The translations under genes and the position numbers were made by a program. From BOG-933 sp037132135 (lineage in GTDB: Bacteria; Pseudomonadota; Alphaproteobacteria; Azospirillales; Azospirillaceae): a stretch of 38,181 nt of DNA. Numbering within the stretch: position 1 is the stretch's first letter; the number at the start of each line of letters is the position of its first letter. The notes below the pieces were generated by a model, which was not told the origin of the DNA, did no database searches, and saw only the letters and a list, made by a program, of their open reading frames with translations. The stretch is taken from NCBI GenBank assembly GCA_037132135.1, contig JBAXPR010000022.1:1-38181 (forward strand), read 5' to 3'. Shown here piece by piece: positions 23,952 through 33,648 of this stretch.

Positions 23952-24368
23952 TTGATCCGGATCACCCACAGCATCGCCCTTGATGAGTCCGAGATCGAGG
24001 AGAGTTTCATCCGCGCTTCGGGTCCGGGCGGTCAGAATGTCAACAAGGTGTCGACGGCGGTGCAACTGCGCTTCGACGTCCTGGGCTCGCCCTCGCTGCC
24101 CGAGGGCACCCGCCTGCGCCTGATGCGACTCGCCGGCCGGCGTCTGACCCGGGACGGCGTGCTGATTCTGATCGCCCAGAGCCACCGCACCCAGGAGCGC
24201 AACCGCGCCGACGCCCTCGAACGGCTGGTGGCGCTGGTTCAGGAAGCCGCGATTCCGCCGGTGCCCCGCCGCCCGACCCGCCCGACCCTCGGCAGCAAAA
24301 AGCGCCGCCTCGAAGCCAAGGGCCGGCGCGCCGAGGTCAAGACTCTGCGGGGCAAGGTGGAGGAGTAG
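23952..24368 (+). CDS. arfB: Peptidyl-tRNA hydrolase ArfB (YaeJ-type ribosome rescue factor)
   Basis: Hydrolyses peptidyl-tRNA on stalled ribosomes without a stop codon. The GGQ motif is at residues ~26-28 (IRASGPGGQNVNKVSTAV), the family's hallmark, followed by the compact domain (LIAQSHRTQERNRADAL) and a basic C-terminal tail (GSKKRRLEAKGRR) that inserts in the mRNA channel in the family. The 138-residue length is typical, much shorter than RF1/RF2. The TTG at 23952 has GGGAG six bases upstream and gives the standard N-terminus; the ATG at 23898 would add an unlikely 18-residue leader. Monocistronic; divergent from the sfsA remnant. Confidence 0.94.
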   Translation: MIRITHSIALDESEIEESFIRASGPGGQNVNKVSTAVQLRFDVLGSPSLPEGTRLRLMRLAGRRLTRDGVLILIAQSHRTQERNRADALERLVALVQEAAIPPVPRRPTRPTLGSKKRRLEAKGRRAEVKTLRGKVEE

Positions 24369-24384
24369 GGGGCGGGCCGGCCGG

Positions 24385-24759
24385 TCAATGGCCGAAGAAT
24401 TTGATCAGCGACAGCGAGGCGATGACCACGCCGGCCAAACCGCAGGCCCAGATCTTGAGATCGCGGCGGGCGAGTTCGATCTCGCCCCTCAGTCCGACCA
24501 TTTCGGTCCGGAGTTCGGTCTTGAGTTCGGCCATGTCCGCCTTGAGTTCAGCCATCTCCGCCTTGAGTTCGGTTTTGACCTCCGCCATCTCCGCCTTGAG
24601 TTCGGCCTTATTCTCCGCCGCGGCGGCCTGGATCGCCGCGGTCTCCTTGATCAGATCTGCCTTGCTTGCGGCCTGGGTATCCATGAAATCGGCCAGCGCT
24701 TCCACCTGCTCAACGGTGAAGCCGACCTTCTGAAGCTTGAGGACCGCCGATGCGCTCAT
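24385..24759 (-). CDS. DUF1640-like coiled-coil membrane protein, copy 1
   Basis: The 124-residue protein has an N-terminal helical domain (residues 1-36, starting MSASAVLKLQKVGFT), a coiled coil of near-perfect 11- and 7-residue repeats at 52-87 (ELKAEMAEVKT, ELKAEMAELKA, DMAELKT, ELRTEM), and a C-terminal membrane helix at ~102-120 (LKIWACGLAGVVIASLSLI). This architecture matches bacterial DUF1640/CCDC90-type proteins, whose function is not established in bacteria. The first 36 residues are 30/36 identical to the gene at 28699-29019. It lies upstream of, and in the same direction as, nothing obvious; arfB converges on it with a 16-base gap. Confidence 0.88.
   Translation of the reverse strand: MSASAVLKLQKVGFTVEQVEALADFMDTQAASKADLIKETAAIQAAAAENKAELKAEMAEVKTELKAEMAELKADMAELKTELRTEMVGLRGEIELARRDLKIWACGLAGVVIASLSLIKFFGH
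24499..24606 (-). repeat. Internal short tandem repeats coding the coiled coil
   Basis: The stretch coding residues 52-87 consists of 33-base and 21-base units built on GAACTCAAGGCGGAGATGGC-like sequence. On the plus strand it is seen as repeated 'tccgccttgagttcggccat' variants. Such repeats are prone to slippage, so copy number may vary between strains. Confidence 0.8.
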
Positions 24760-24825
24760 GGATCACCTCTCGTGCCAAGTCTAGCCGATTCGGTCGATGC
24801 TGTCCAATCGCGCCGCCCGGCCAAC

Positions 24826-24858
24826 GAAAAAGGGCGGGGTTGCCCCCGCCCTTCTTTT
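24826..24858 (-). terminator. phaC: Rho-independent terminator downstream of phaC
   Basis: AAGGGCGGGG (24830-24839) pairs with CCCCGCCCTT (24844-24853), loop TTGC. On the minus strand the stem is followed by a five-T run (complement of 24826-24830), about 30 bases after the phaC stop. The other side also has a short T-rich run, so it may work in both directions. Confidence 0.9.
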
Positions 24859-24883
24859 CGACTCGAGTCGGCTGAAAGCCGGT

Positions 24884-26680
24884 TCAGACCAGACGCACCG
24901 CGACGTAGGAGCCGGGCGCCTCATCGATCGCCGGCAACTCGCCGGTGCCGGGGACGCGGGCCGGAACCTTAGCCGGGGCGGGCTTCTGCGCCCACTTGGC
25001 CCAGTCGGTCCACCAGGACCCGGGATTCTGGGTCGCGCCCTGGAGGAAGGCGTCGGGGCTTTTCGGCAGCTTGGGGTTGGTCCAGTAGCAGTACTTGTTG
25101 GCCGCCGGCGGGTTGATGATGCCGGCGATGTGGCCCGAGGCCGAGAGCACGAACTTGACCGGGCCGGTGAAGTGCTGGGCGCCGGCGTAGGTCGACGTCC
25201 AGGGCGCGATATGGTCTTCGCGGGCCGAGACGAAGTAGGCCGGGGTCTTGACCTTGGTCAGATCGATCGGCACGCCCTTCAGCGTGATGCCGCCGGGCTG
25301 GATCAGCTTGTTGTTCTGATACATGTTGCGCAGATAGAAGCTGTGCATTGCCGCCGGCATCCGGGTCGAGTCCGAATTCCAGTAGAGGAGATCGAACGGG
25401 AACGGATCCTTGCCGAGGAGGTAGTTGTTGACCACGAACGACCAGATCAGGTCATTGGCCCGCAGCATGTTGAAGGTGGTGGCCATCTGGCTGCCATCGA
25501 GGTAGCCGGTTTTGCTCATCGTTTCCTCGAGCATCGAAATCTGCTCTTCGTCGATGAACACCGACAGCTCGCCGGCTTCGGCGAAGTCCAGCATGGTGGT
25601 GAAGAAGGTCGCCGACTTGATGCGGTCGTCGCCCTTGGCCGCCATGTAGGCCAGAGTCGAGGCCAGCAGCGTGCCGCCGAGGCAGTAGCCGAGTGCCGAG
25701 ACTTCGTCCTCGCCGGTCGCCTTCTTGATCACGTCGAGGGTCGCGAGCGGGCCTTCGATCAGGTAATCCTCGAAGGATTTGTTGGCCAGCTTTTCGTCCG
25801 GGTTGACCCAGGACATCACGAAGGTAGTGAAGCCCTGATCGACACAGTACTTGATCAGGGAGTTCTTCTCGCGAAGGTCCATAATGTAGAACTTGTTGAT
25901 CCAGGGCGGCACGATCATCAGCGGCCGCTTGTAGACCTCTTCGGTGCTCGCATTGTACTGAATGACCTGGATCAGTTCGTTCTGGTAGATCACCTTTCCC
26001 GGAGTCAGGGCAATGTTCTTGCCGATCTTGAAGGCATCGTAATCGGTCATGCTGATCTTGAGCTGGCCCTTGCCGCGCTCCAGATCTTTCAGCATGTTTT
26101 CGAGGCCCTTGACCAGGTTCTCGCCGCCCGACTCGACGGTGGTCCGCAGCACTTCGGGGTTGGTGACCACGAAGTTCGAGGGGGCCATCGCATCGACGAA
26201 CTGGCGGGTGTAGAAATCGACCTTCTTGGCGGTCTTTTCGTCGAGGCCGTCGACCTCTTTGACCGAGCCCTGAAGCCAGCGCGCGGTCAGCAGATAGGAC
26301 TGCTTGACGTAGTCAAAGAGGGTGTTTTCGTCCCAGGCGGCGTCCTTGAACCGCTTGTCGTCCTTGGCGGGCGCAATCAGCGGTTCGGCTTCCTGGCCGA
26401 GCAGGCGCTGGGTGGTGCGCTGCCAGAGAGTCATGTAGTCGTGCCACAGCGACATCTGCGCCTGGACCATTTTCGCCGGATCGGCGATCATTTTCGCCGT
26501 CATCTCCAGGAAAGCCTGGCCGACATTGAACGGGTCCGAGGGGCCCTTGAACCCTTCGGTCGCCTGACGGCTGAGGAAATCGGTGACGAGACGCTGGCTG
26601 CGTTCGGCGATCCGGGCCATGGCCCGGGACATTTCGACCGGATCGGGAATCTTGACGTCGGGGCCCTGCTTTTCGGCCAT
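24884..26680 (-). CDS. phaC: Class I poly(3-hydroxyalkanoate) synthase
   Basis: Polymerises (R)-3-hydroxyacyl-CoA into PHA at the granule surface. The 598-residue product has the lipase-like box with catalytic Cys333 (GYCLGG), Asp489 (SAREDHIAPW) and His517 (SASGHIAG). Other blocks are VPPWINKFYIMDLR, FVMSWVNPD, FDLLYWNSDSTRMP and GSWWTDWAKW near the C-terminus. The ~200-residue N-terminal region is helical, as in class I enzymes, which work without PhaE or PhaR subunits. The ATG at 26680 has AAAGGA upstream; a longer start at 26722 is less likely. A clear terminator follows. No phaA/phaB/phasin genes are nearby, so it is transcribed alone. Confidence 0.97.
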   Translation of the reverse strand: MAEKQGPDVKIPDPVEMSRAMARIAERSQRLVTDFLSRQATEGFKGPSDPFNVGQAFLEMTAKMIADPAKMVQAQMSLWHDYMTLWQRTTQRLLGQEAEPLIAPAKDDKRFKDAAWDENTLFDYVKQSYLLTARWLQGSVKEVDGLDEKTAKKVDFYTRQFVDAMAPSNFVVTNPEVLRTTVESGGENLVKGLENMLKDLERGKGQLKISMTDYDAFKIGKNIALTPGKVIYQNELIQVIQYNASTEEVYKRPLMIVPPWINKFYIMDLREKNSLIKYCVDQGFTTFVMSWVNPDEKLANKSFEDYLIEGPLATLDVIKKATGEDEVSALGYCLGGTLLASTLAYMAAKGDDRIKSATFFTTMLDFAEAGELSVFIDEEQISMLEETMSKTGYLDGSQMATTFNMLRANDLIWSFVVNNYLLGKDPFPFDLLYWNSDSTRMPAAMHSFYLRNMYQNNKLIQPGGITLKGVPIDLTKVKTPAYFVSAREDHIAPWTSTYAGAQHFTGPVKFVLSASGHIAGIINPPAANKYCYWTNPKLPKSPDAFLQGATQNPGSWWTDWAKWAQKPAPAKVPARVPGTGELPAIDEAPGSYVAVRLV

Positions 26681-26833
26681 GGGAGTGTCCTTTTTACCTT
26701 CGATTAGACTACGTCGGGGCACACGGTGGGTTGCGTGGGCGTTCCCCCCATCGGCCCGGTAGCGGAGTCGGACTTGATGTGTCGAGTCTTTTCATACAAC
26801 ATCCTGAGAGAAATTTCACTGCCCGGATTCACA

Positions 26834-27280
26834 ATGCTTTTCCGGATGCGACACCAAGGCTCATCCGGCCGCTGGGGCGGCCGTTGCCGGGCCGAAAGCC
26901 CAAAAGAACGGCCCGAGTCCCGGAGGGGAGGGGGCTGGCCGCGTCTGCTCGCCGGTCTGGCGGCGGCGGCGCTGCTCTCGGGCTGCGACGATCGCATTCT
27001 CGATACCGGCTTCGGCTATGGTTATCTGGCCGGCGAGACCGTGCCCTTGTCCGGGGCCGAAAGCCCGATCCGGCGCATGAGCGGCAGCGATCCCGATTAT
27101 CCCAGCCTCTACAGCGTGCCCGACCGGCCGCCGCCGCCGCCCGGCCCCGAGGAGCGGCAGCGGCAGATCGAGCGTCTGGCCGCCGCCCGCGAGGCCGCCC
27201 GCGCCGTCGACGCGGCGCTGAAGGCGGTGGCGCCGCAACCGCCCGAACCACCGCCGGTGCTGCCGCCCGGAAGGCGCTGA
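26834..27280 (+). CDS. Putative lipoprotein, Pro-rich
   Basis: A hydrophobic stretch ending in a lipobox (RLLAGLAAAALLSGCDD, Cys at about residue 51) indicates signal peptidase II processing. The region before it is unusually long and Arg-rich, so the true start may be a later non-ATG codon. The mature ~98 residues include DTGFGYGYLAGETVPLSGAE, a Pro-rich stretch and an Ala/Glu helix (RQIERLAAAREAARAVDAAL), ending Pro-rich. No family recognised. It is divergent from phaC and lies upstream of the aminotransferase operon. Confidence 0.7.
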   Translation: MLFRMRHQGSSGRWGGRCRAESPKERPESRRGGGWPRLLAGLAAAALLSGCDDRILDTGFGYGYLAGETVPLSGAESPIRRMSGSDPDYPSLYSVPDRPPPPPGPEERQRQIERLAAAREAARAVDAALKAVAPQPPEPPPVLPPGRR

Positions 27281-27362
27281 GCGTTTTTTGGGCGGCGGCA
27301 CCTTTCGAAGGGCGGCAGAATGTGACATGAAGAAGCGGGGCAGCGCCCCTGCCAAAAAACGC
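27281..27362 (+). repeat. 11-bp inverted repeat enclosing small hairpins upstream of the aminotransferase operon
   Basis: GCGTTTTTTGG (27281-27291) and CCAAAAAACGC (27352-27362) are perfect reverse complements 60 bases apart. Between them lie CCTTTCGAAGG and GGGGC-AGC-GCCCC hairpins. In RNA this could fold into a closed multi-stem leader after the lipoprotein stop, or act as an attenuator ahead of the operon. It does not match a riboswitch class I know. Confidence 0.7.
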
Positions 27363-27442
27363 CTCGAAAGACGGCGGGCATCGCAGTATCTACCCGAATC
27401 GCCCGGCGACAGAGAACCGGGCCGCAAGGTTCCGGAGCACGC

Positions 27443-27446
<4 letters not shown>
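27327..27446 (+). CDS. Possible 39-codon leader ORF coupled to the aminotransferase
   Basis: A short, strongly basic frame (starting MKKRGSAPAKKRLERRR) runs from ATG 27327 to a TGA at 27444-27446. That TGA overlaps the aminotransferase ATG at 27443 (ATGA), the same junction type as the next two genes. Its start lies inside the inverted repeat. No clear ribosome binding site and no homology recognised; it could be chance. Confidence 0.3.
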
Positions 27447-28698
<1,252 letters not shown>

Positions 28699-28702
<4 letters not shown>

Positions 28703-29019
28703 GCGCCAGCGCCGTCCTCAGGCTCCGGAAGGTGGGATTCACCGCCGAGCCGGTGGAGGCGCTTGCCGATGTCATGGACACCCAGGCCGCCAGCAAGGCC
28801 GGTCTGGGGGAGGCCGCGCACGGGCTGAAATCCCAGATCGGGGCGGTCGGGCATCGTCTGGAAGTTGAGATCACCGGCGTTCGTTCGGAGATCTCCCTGC
28901 TGCGTTCGGATATGCGGCAGATCGGGCAGCGTCTGGTGCTCAAGCTCGGGGGCATGATGGTGGTGTTGGTGGGGGTGATGGTGACGTTGATTCAATTGAT
29001 TCCGGGAGGCCATCCATGA
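28699..29019 (+). CDS. DUF1640-like coiled-coil membrane protein, copy 2
   Basis: The 106-residue protein opens with a domain 30/36 identical to the start of the gene at 24385-24759 (MSASAVLRLRKVGFT...), and the DNA there is also clearly similar. The middle is a shorter coiled coil without the perfect repeats (RLEVEITGVRSEISLLRSDM), and the C-terminus is a membrane helix (GGMMVVLVGVMVTLIQLI). It sits with ATGA overlaps at both ends, between the aminotransferase and hom, so it is translationally coupled to both. Function unknown. It looks like an insertion into a conserved metabolic pair, or a co-opted member of it. Confidence 0.88.
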
Positions 29020-30302
29020 CCTCTCCCCTCAAGGTCGCGATTGCCGGACTGGGTACCGTCGGCGGCGGCACGGTACGGTTGCTGCAACAGCAGGCCGGGC
29101 TGATCGCGACGCGGGTTGGCCGGCCGGTGGACCTGGCGGCGGTGAGTGCGCTGGAGCCGCCGCCCGGTCTCGATCTCTCGGGGGTCCGCTGGTACGGCGA
29201 CGCCGTGGCCATGGCCCGCGAGGCCGAGGTCGACGTCGTGGTCGAACTGATCGGCGGCGCCCACGGCATTGCGCTGACGGTCGCCAAGACCGCGCTCAAC
29301 GCCGGCAGGCATGTCGTGACCGCGAACAAGGCGATGCTGGCCTATCACGGTGCCGAACTGGTGGAACTCGCCGAGGGCCGGGGGCTGACCCTTGGCTTCG
29401 AGGCGTCGGTGGCCGGCGGCATTCCGGTGATCAAGGCGCTGCGCGAAGGGTTGGCCGGCAACCGTATCCTCGAGATTCACGGCATTCTCAACGGCACCTG
29501 CAACTACATCCTGACCCGGATGAGTCGCGAGGGGCTGGATTTTGCCACCGTGCTCGCCGAGGCCCAGGCCTTGGGCTACGCCGAGGCCGATCCCTCGTTC
29601 GACATCGATGGCATCGACGCCGCGCACAAGGTGGCGATCCTGGCCTCGGTTGCCTTTGGCTGCCGGGTCCGCTTCGTGCCCGGCACCGTCGAAGGCATTC
29701 GTCATCTCTCGGCCCTCGATATCAAATATGCCGAACTGCTGGGCTACCGGCTCAAGCTGCTGGGCATCGCCCGGCGCAGCGGCGCGGTCCTGGAACAGCG
29801 GGTCCATCCCTGTCTGGTGCCGGCCGGGGCGCCGATCGCCGGGGTCGACGGCGTCTTCAACGCCGTGACCATCGTCGGCGATTTCGTTGACCGGGTGATG
29901 CTGGTCGGCCGGGGGGCCGGTGCGGCGCCGACCGCCTCGGCGGTGGTGGCCGATATCCTCGACATTGCGGCCGGGCGCATCGCGCCGGCCTTCGGGGTGC
30001 CGGTGGCGGCCCTGGATGCGATCGAGCCGGCGCCGTTGTCGGCCCGGGTCGGCGCCTATTACCTGCGCCTGATGGTGCGGGACGAGGTCGGCGTGCTGGC
30101 CTCGGTGGCCAAGGCGCTCAGCGACACCGGGGTGTCGATCGCCAAGTTCTTCCAGGACGAGCGGTCGCCCGGGGAAAAAGTGCCGGTGGTCCTGACCACT
30201 CACGACACCGATGAAGCGTCGATGCAGCGGGCGCTCGCGATTATCGCGGCGCAGGATGCGGTGCTGGAGCCGCCGCGTCTGATCCGCATCGAACAGTTCT
30301 GA
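29016..30302 (+). CDS. hom: Homoserine dehydrogenase
   Basis: Reduces aspartate semialdehyde to homoserine with NAD(P)H, feeding threonine and methionine synthesis. The N-terminal nucleotide fold has GLGTVGGGTV (residues ~11-20); VTANKAMLAYHG, EASVAGGIPVI, LNGTCNYILTRM and DPSFDIDGIDAAHK are the catalytic-domain signatures. A C-terminal ACT domain (YYLRLMVRDEVGVLASVAKA onward) is expected to give threonine feedback control. 428 residues, normal. The ATG overlaps the coiled-coil gene stop. glpX follows after 38 bases. Confidence 0.97.
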   Translation: MTSPLKVAIAGLGTVGGGTVRLLQQQAGLIATRVGRPVDLAAVSALEPPPGLDLSGVRWYGDAVAMAREAEVDVVVELIGGAHGIALTVAKTALNAGRHVVTANKAMLAYHGAELVELAEGRGLTLGFEASVAGGIPVIKALREGLAGNRILEIHGILNGTCNYILTRMSREGLDFATVLAEAQALGYAEADPSFDIDGIDAAHKVAILASVAFGCRVRFVPGTVEGIRHLSALDIKYAELLGYRLKLLGIARRSGAVLEQRVHPCLVPAGAPIAGVDGVFNAVTIVGDFVDRVMLVGRGAGAAPTASAVVADILDIAAGRIAPAFGVPVAALDAIEPAPLSARVGAYYLRLMVRDEVGVLASVAKALSDTGVSIAKFFQDERSPGEKVPVVLTTHDTDEASMQRALAIIAAQDAVLEPPRLIRIEQF

Positions 30303-30340
30303 ACCAAATCTGGTAACACGGCAGTCGGGAGAAGCAGAGG

Positions 30341-31321
30341 ATGTCTGAAGACTTGAAGATGGACCGCAATCTGGCGCTTGAGGCGGTCCGCGTTACCGAG
30401 GCCGCGGCCCTGCGGGCGTCGCTGCTCATGGGCCGGGGTGACGAGAAGGCGGCGGATCAGGCGGCGGTCGACGCCATGCGCACCGCGCTCAACAGCCTCT
30501 TCATCGACGGCACGGTGGTGATCGGCGAGGGCGAGCGCGACGAGGCCCCGATGCTTTACATCGGAGAAAAGGTTGGATTCGGCAAGGGGCCGCAGGTCGA
30601 CATCGCGCTCGATCCGCTCGAAGGCACCACCATCACGGCCAAGGGCGCGGCCAACGCGCTGGCGGTGATCGCGTTCGCCGACAAGGGCGGTTTCCTCAAC
30701 GCTCCCGATGTCTACATGGATAAGCTGGCGGTTGGCGGCGGCTTGCCGGCGGGCGTGGTCGATATCGACGAGGTGCCGGCGGTCAACCTGCGCAGTCTGG
30801 CCAAAGCCAAGCACTGCGAGGTTTCCGACCTGCTGGTCTGCATCCTCGACCGGCCGCGCCACACCGAACTGATCGCCCGGGTCCGCGAGGCCGGCGCGCG
30901 CATCCAACTGATCACCGACGGCGATGTCAGCGGCGTGATTGCGACCTCCCAGCCGGAGTCCGGCGTCGATATCTATATCGGCTCCGGCGGCGCGCCCGAG
31001 GGCGTGCTGGCGGCGGCGGCGTTGCAGTGCATCGGCGGCCAGATGCAGGGCCGGCTGCTGTTCCGCAACGACGATGAGAAAAGCCGTGCCGCCAAGTGGG
31101 GGATCAAGGATCTCAACCGCAAGTATGAGATTCACGATCTCGCCCACGGCAACGTCATGTTCGCCGCGACCGGGGTCACCACCGGCAGCTTCCTGCGCGG
31201 CGTCCGCCGCTTCGCCGGCGGCGCCTACACCCACTCGGTGGTGATGCGCTCCCAGACCGGCACCGTCCGTTACATCGAGGCCCACCACAACTTCCAGGTC
31301 AAGACCAACCCGGCGGTGTAA
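30341..31321 (+). CDS. glpX: Fructose-1,6-bisphosphatase, class II
   Basis: Hydrolyses fructose 1,6-bisphosphate (often also sedoheptulose 1,7-bisphosphate) in gluconeogenesis or the Calvin cycle. GlpX signatures: MDRNLALEAVRVTEAAA, GEGERDEAPMLYIGE, the metal-binding DPLEGTT, DKLAVGGG, ITDGDVSG, IGSGGAPEGVLAAAAL, and VTTGSFLRGV near the C-terminus. 326 residues, normal. GGGAG and AGAGG precede ATG 30341. The aminotransferase-hom-glpX order is common in alphaproteobacteria, where recJ often follows; here a terminator and convergent icd end the operon instead. Confidence 0.97.
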   Translation: MSEDLKMDRNLALEAVRVTEAAALRASLLMGRGDEKAADQAAVDAMRTALNSLFIDGTVVIGEGERDEAPMLYIGEKVGFGKGPQVDIALDPLEGTTITAKGAANALAVIAFADKGGFLNAPDVYMDKLAVGGGLPAGVVDIDEVPAVNLRSLAKAKHCEVSDLLVCILDRPRHTELIARVREAGARIQLITDGDVSGVIATSQPESGVDIYIGSGGAPEGVLAAAALQCIGGQMQGRLLFRNDDEKSRAAKWGIKDLNRKYEIHDLAHGNVMFAATGVTTGSFLRGVRRFAGGAYTHSVVMRSQTGTVRYIEAHHNFQVKTNPAV

Positions 31322-31349
31322 CGCTGGTCGGGCTTTAGGGCCGAAAAAG

Positions 31350-31384
31350 AAAGGCCGGGGCGGTGATGCCGCCCCGGCCTTTTT
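31350..31384. terminator. Bidirectional rho-independent terminator between glpX and icd
   Basis: AAAGGCCGGGGCGG (31350-31363) pairs perfectly with CCGCCCCGGCCTTT (31369-31382), a 14-pair stem with loop TGATG, followed by a T-run (to 31384) on the plus strand and preceded by A-rich sequence serving the minus strand. It sits between the stops of two convergent genes. Confidence 0.95.
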
Positions 31385-31405
31385 CGTTCGGAAGGATCGC
31401 GGGCC

Positions 31406-32626
31406 TCAGCCCTTGGCCACTTCCTTCTTGAGGTTTTCGTCGAGCTTGTTGAGGAACTGGCGGGTGGTCAGCCAGGGCTGGTCGGGGCCGATCAGGATCG
31501 CGAGGTCCTTGGTCATGAAGCCCGACTCGACAGTATCGACGCAGACCTTTTCGAGGGTGGCGGCGAAGCGCGAGACGTCGGGGGTGTTGTCGAAGCGACC
31601 GCGATAGGACAGGCCCTGGGTCCAGGCAAAGATCGAGGCGATCGGGTTGGTCGAGGTCTCCCGGCCCTTCTGGTGCTCGCGATAATGGCGGGTCACCGTG
31701 CCGTGCGCGGCCTCGGCCTCGACGGTCTTGCCATCGGGGGTGATCAGCACCGAGGTCATCAGGCCGAGCGAGCCGAAGCCCTGGGCCACGACATCGGACT
31801 GGACGTCGCCGTCATAGTTCTTGCAGGCCCAGACGAAGCCGCCTTCCCACTTGATCGCGGAGGCGACCATGTCGTCGATCAGCCGGTGCTCGTAGACAAT
31901 CCGGGCCTCGGCGAACTTGGTTTTGTAGTGCTGGTCGAACACCGCCTGGAAAATGTCCTTGAAGCGGCCGTCATAGGCCTTGAGGATCGTATTCTTGGTC
32001 GACAGATAGACCGAGTAGCCGCGATCCAGACCATAGAGGAAGCAGGAGTGGGCGAAACCGGAGATCGACTCGTCCAGGTTGTACATGGCCATGGCCACGC
32101 CGGCATCGGGATAATCGAACACTTCGTGTTCAATCGGTTCGCCGCCGTCCTTGGGCGTCCACTTGATGGTCAGCTTGCCAGCGCCGGGGACCTTGAAGTC
32201 GGTCGCCTTGTACTGATCGCCGAAGGCGTGGCGGCCGACGATGATCGGCTTGGTCCAGCCCGGGACATAGCGCGGCACATTGTGGCAGATGATCGGCTCG
32301 CGGAAGACGGTGCCGCCCAGGATGTTGCGGATCGTGCCGTTGGGCGACTTCCACATCTTGGTCAGGTTGAATTCCTTGACGCGCGCTTCGTCGGGCGTGA
32401 TTGTCGCGCACTTGACGCCGACGCCGTACTTGGCGATGGCTTCAGCGCTCTCGATCGTGACCTTGTCCGCGGTTTTGTCGCGGTTCTCGATGCTCAAATC
32501 ATAGTATTTGAGGTCGACATCGACATAGGGCAGGATCAGCTTTTCTTTGATGAACTGCCAGATAATGCGCGTCATTTCGTCGCCGTCGAGTTCGACGATC
32601 GGATTGACGACCTTAATCTTGCTCAT
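31406..32626 (-). CDS. icd: Isocitrate dehydrogenase [NADP], dimeric eukaryote-like type
   Basis: Oxidatively decarboxylates isocitrate to 2-oxoglutarate in the TCA cycle. The 406-residue sequence begins MSKIKVVNPIVELDGDEMTR and carries KSPNGTIRNILGGTVFREP (substrate-binding Ser and Arg), YEHRLIDDMVA with metal-binding Asp residues, KNYDGDVQSD and EAAHGTVTRHYREHQKG, all typical of the class II (homodimeric, eukaryotic mitochondrial-like) enzyme usual in alphaproteobacteria. This is not the E. coli-type Icd regulated by AceK. Start at ATG 32626; monocistronic, ended by the shared terminator. Confidence 0.97.
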   Translation of the reverse strand: MSKIKVVNPIVELDGDEMTRIIWQFIKEKLILPYVDVDLKYYDLSIENRDKTADKVTIESAEAIAKYGVGVKCATITPDEARVKEFNLTKMWKSPNGTIRNILGGTVFREPIICHNVPRYVPGWTKPIIVGRHAFGDQYKATDFKVPGAGKLTIKWTPKDGGEPIEHEVFDYPDAGVAMAMYNLDESISGFAHSCFLYGLDRGYSVYLSTKNTILKAYDGRFKDIFQAVFDQHYKTKFAEARIVYEHRLIDDMVASAIKWEGGFVWACKNYDGDVQSDVVAQGFGSLGLMTSVLITPDGKTVEAEAAHGTVTRHYREHQKGRETSTNPIASIFAWTQGLSYRGRFDNTPDVSRFAATLEKVCVDTVESGFMTKDLAILIGPDQPWLTTRQFLNKLDENLKKEVAKG

Positions 32627-32778
32627 GGGGTGGATGACTCCCGGGTGGGTGGGCGCGAAGGAAGAACCGGAATACCGTTACGGCCTTGACGCAGCACGGG
32701 GCGGCGCGCCAGGGACGGACAGTGCTTGTATAGCACCCCGCGTGCCGCGAAAGAAGGGCTCCCTCGCAGCTGCAACCG

Positions 32779-33648
32779 TCAGCCGAACAGGGAATCGATG
32801 TCGCCCTGGCCCATGGCCGGGCCGGCTTCGGCGGGTTCGGGCGCCGGGGCTGGAGCCGGGGCGATCGCCGGCGAGGCCGAAGCCGCCGTTTCCGGCGGGG
32901 GCGCCGGCGGGCAGGGCGTGGTCGGGGTGAACGTGCCGCCGAGCAGGCGGTCGATCTCGTCCTGGTTGACGCCGCTGTCCGAGGGGCCGTTGAGCAGGTG
33001 GGCGTCGGGGCGGTTGTCCACCGGCCCGTCGACCCGGCCGCCGGCCCGGGTGTTGCTGTCGGCGCCCCAGATCGACATCATCGCTGCCACCCGCTGTTCG
33101 ATGTAGCGCAAGGCGTTGACCACCTTGGTCGTGCGCTGGCCGGTCAGGTCCTGGAACGAGCAGGCTGTGAAGATGTTGCTGATTTCGTTCTCGATATCGG
33201 CGCAGATGTCGGCAGGGGCGGCGGCGGCGCGCAGTTTGCTCGTCAGGTCCATCATGCGCTCGGCGGCGTTGAGGATGTCGAACGAGGCCCGCTCGGTGGA
33301 CTGGACGATGGCGTCCAGCTCATTGGTGGCCGTAACGATACGGTCGTTGCCCTCGGTCTCCTCCTTGGGGCGCAAAGAGGCGATTTCCCGGCGCGCATGG
33401 ACGATCGAGGCGCTCATGTCCTGAAGCTCGCGGCGCAGCACCTCGACCTGGGTCGCGGCATCGACGCCGCTGGCATGCTGGTGCCAGCTTTCGCGCAGAT
33501 CGTTAATTAGTCGGATCACCTCTTCGGCGGCCAGTTTCTGCGACCGGCGTTCGTGCTCGCGAAGGAAGGCGCGCCCTTTTGGGGTCCGGGCAACGAAGCG
33601 CCGCAACTCATCATAGTCTTCATCGGTCAGGCGGACGACTTCGGTCAT
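32779..33648 (-). CDS. cheZ: CheZ-family chemotaxis phosphatase-like protein
   Basis: The 289-residue protein is helical with the CheZ hallmark CSFQDLTGQR (residues ~163-172), including the equivalents of catalytic Asp143 and Gln147 of E. coli CheZ (Asp167, Gln171 here). It is expected to dephosphorylate CheY-P. The long four-helix hairpin runs from about 65 to 192. The C-terminal ~65 residues are Pro/Ala-rich and carry two short acidic motifs, NQDEIDRLL (228-236) and GQGDIDSLFG (280-289). These resemble the CheY-binding SQAEIDALL of FliM and the C-terminal CheY-binding peptide of CheZ. ATG 33648 has GGAG upstream. No other che genes adjoin it. Confidence 0.85.
   Translation of the reverse strand: MTEVVRLTDEDYDELRRFVARTPKGRAFLREHERRSQKLAAEEVIRLINDLRESWHQHASGVDAATQVEVLRRELQDMSASIVHARREIASLRPKEETEGNDRIVTATNELDAIVQSTERASFDILNAAERMMDLTSKLRAAAAPADICADIENEISNIFTACSFQDLTGQRTTKVVNALRYIEQRVAAMMSIWGADSNTRAGGRVDGPVDNRPDAHLLNGPSDSGVNQDEIDRLLGGTFTPTTPCPPAPPPETAASASPAIAPAPAPAPEPAEAGPAMGQGDIDSLFG

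Noticed and set aside
24797..26707. Plus-strand open frame of 636 codons opposite phaC
   Set aside because: Shadow of phaC, which has all catalytic residues on the minus strand.
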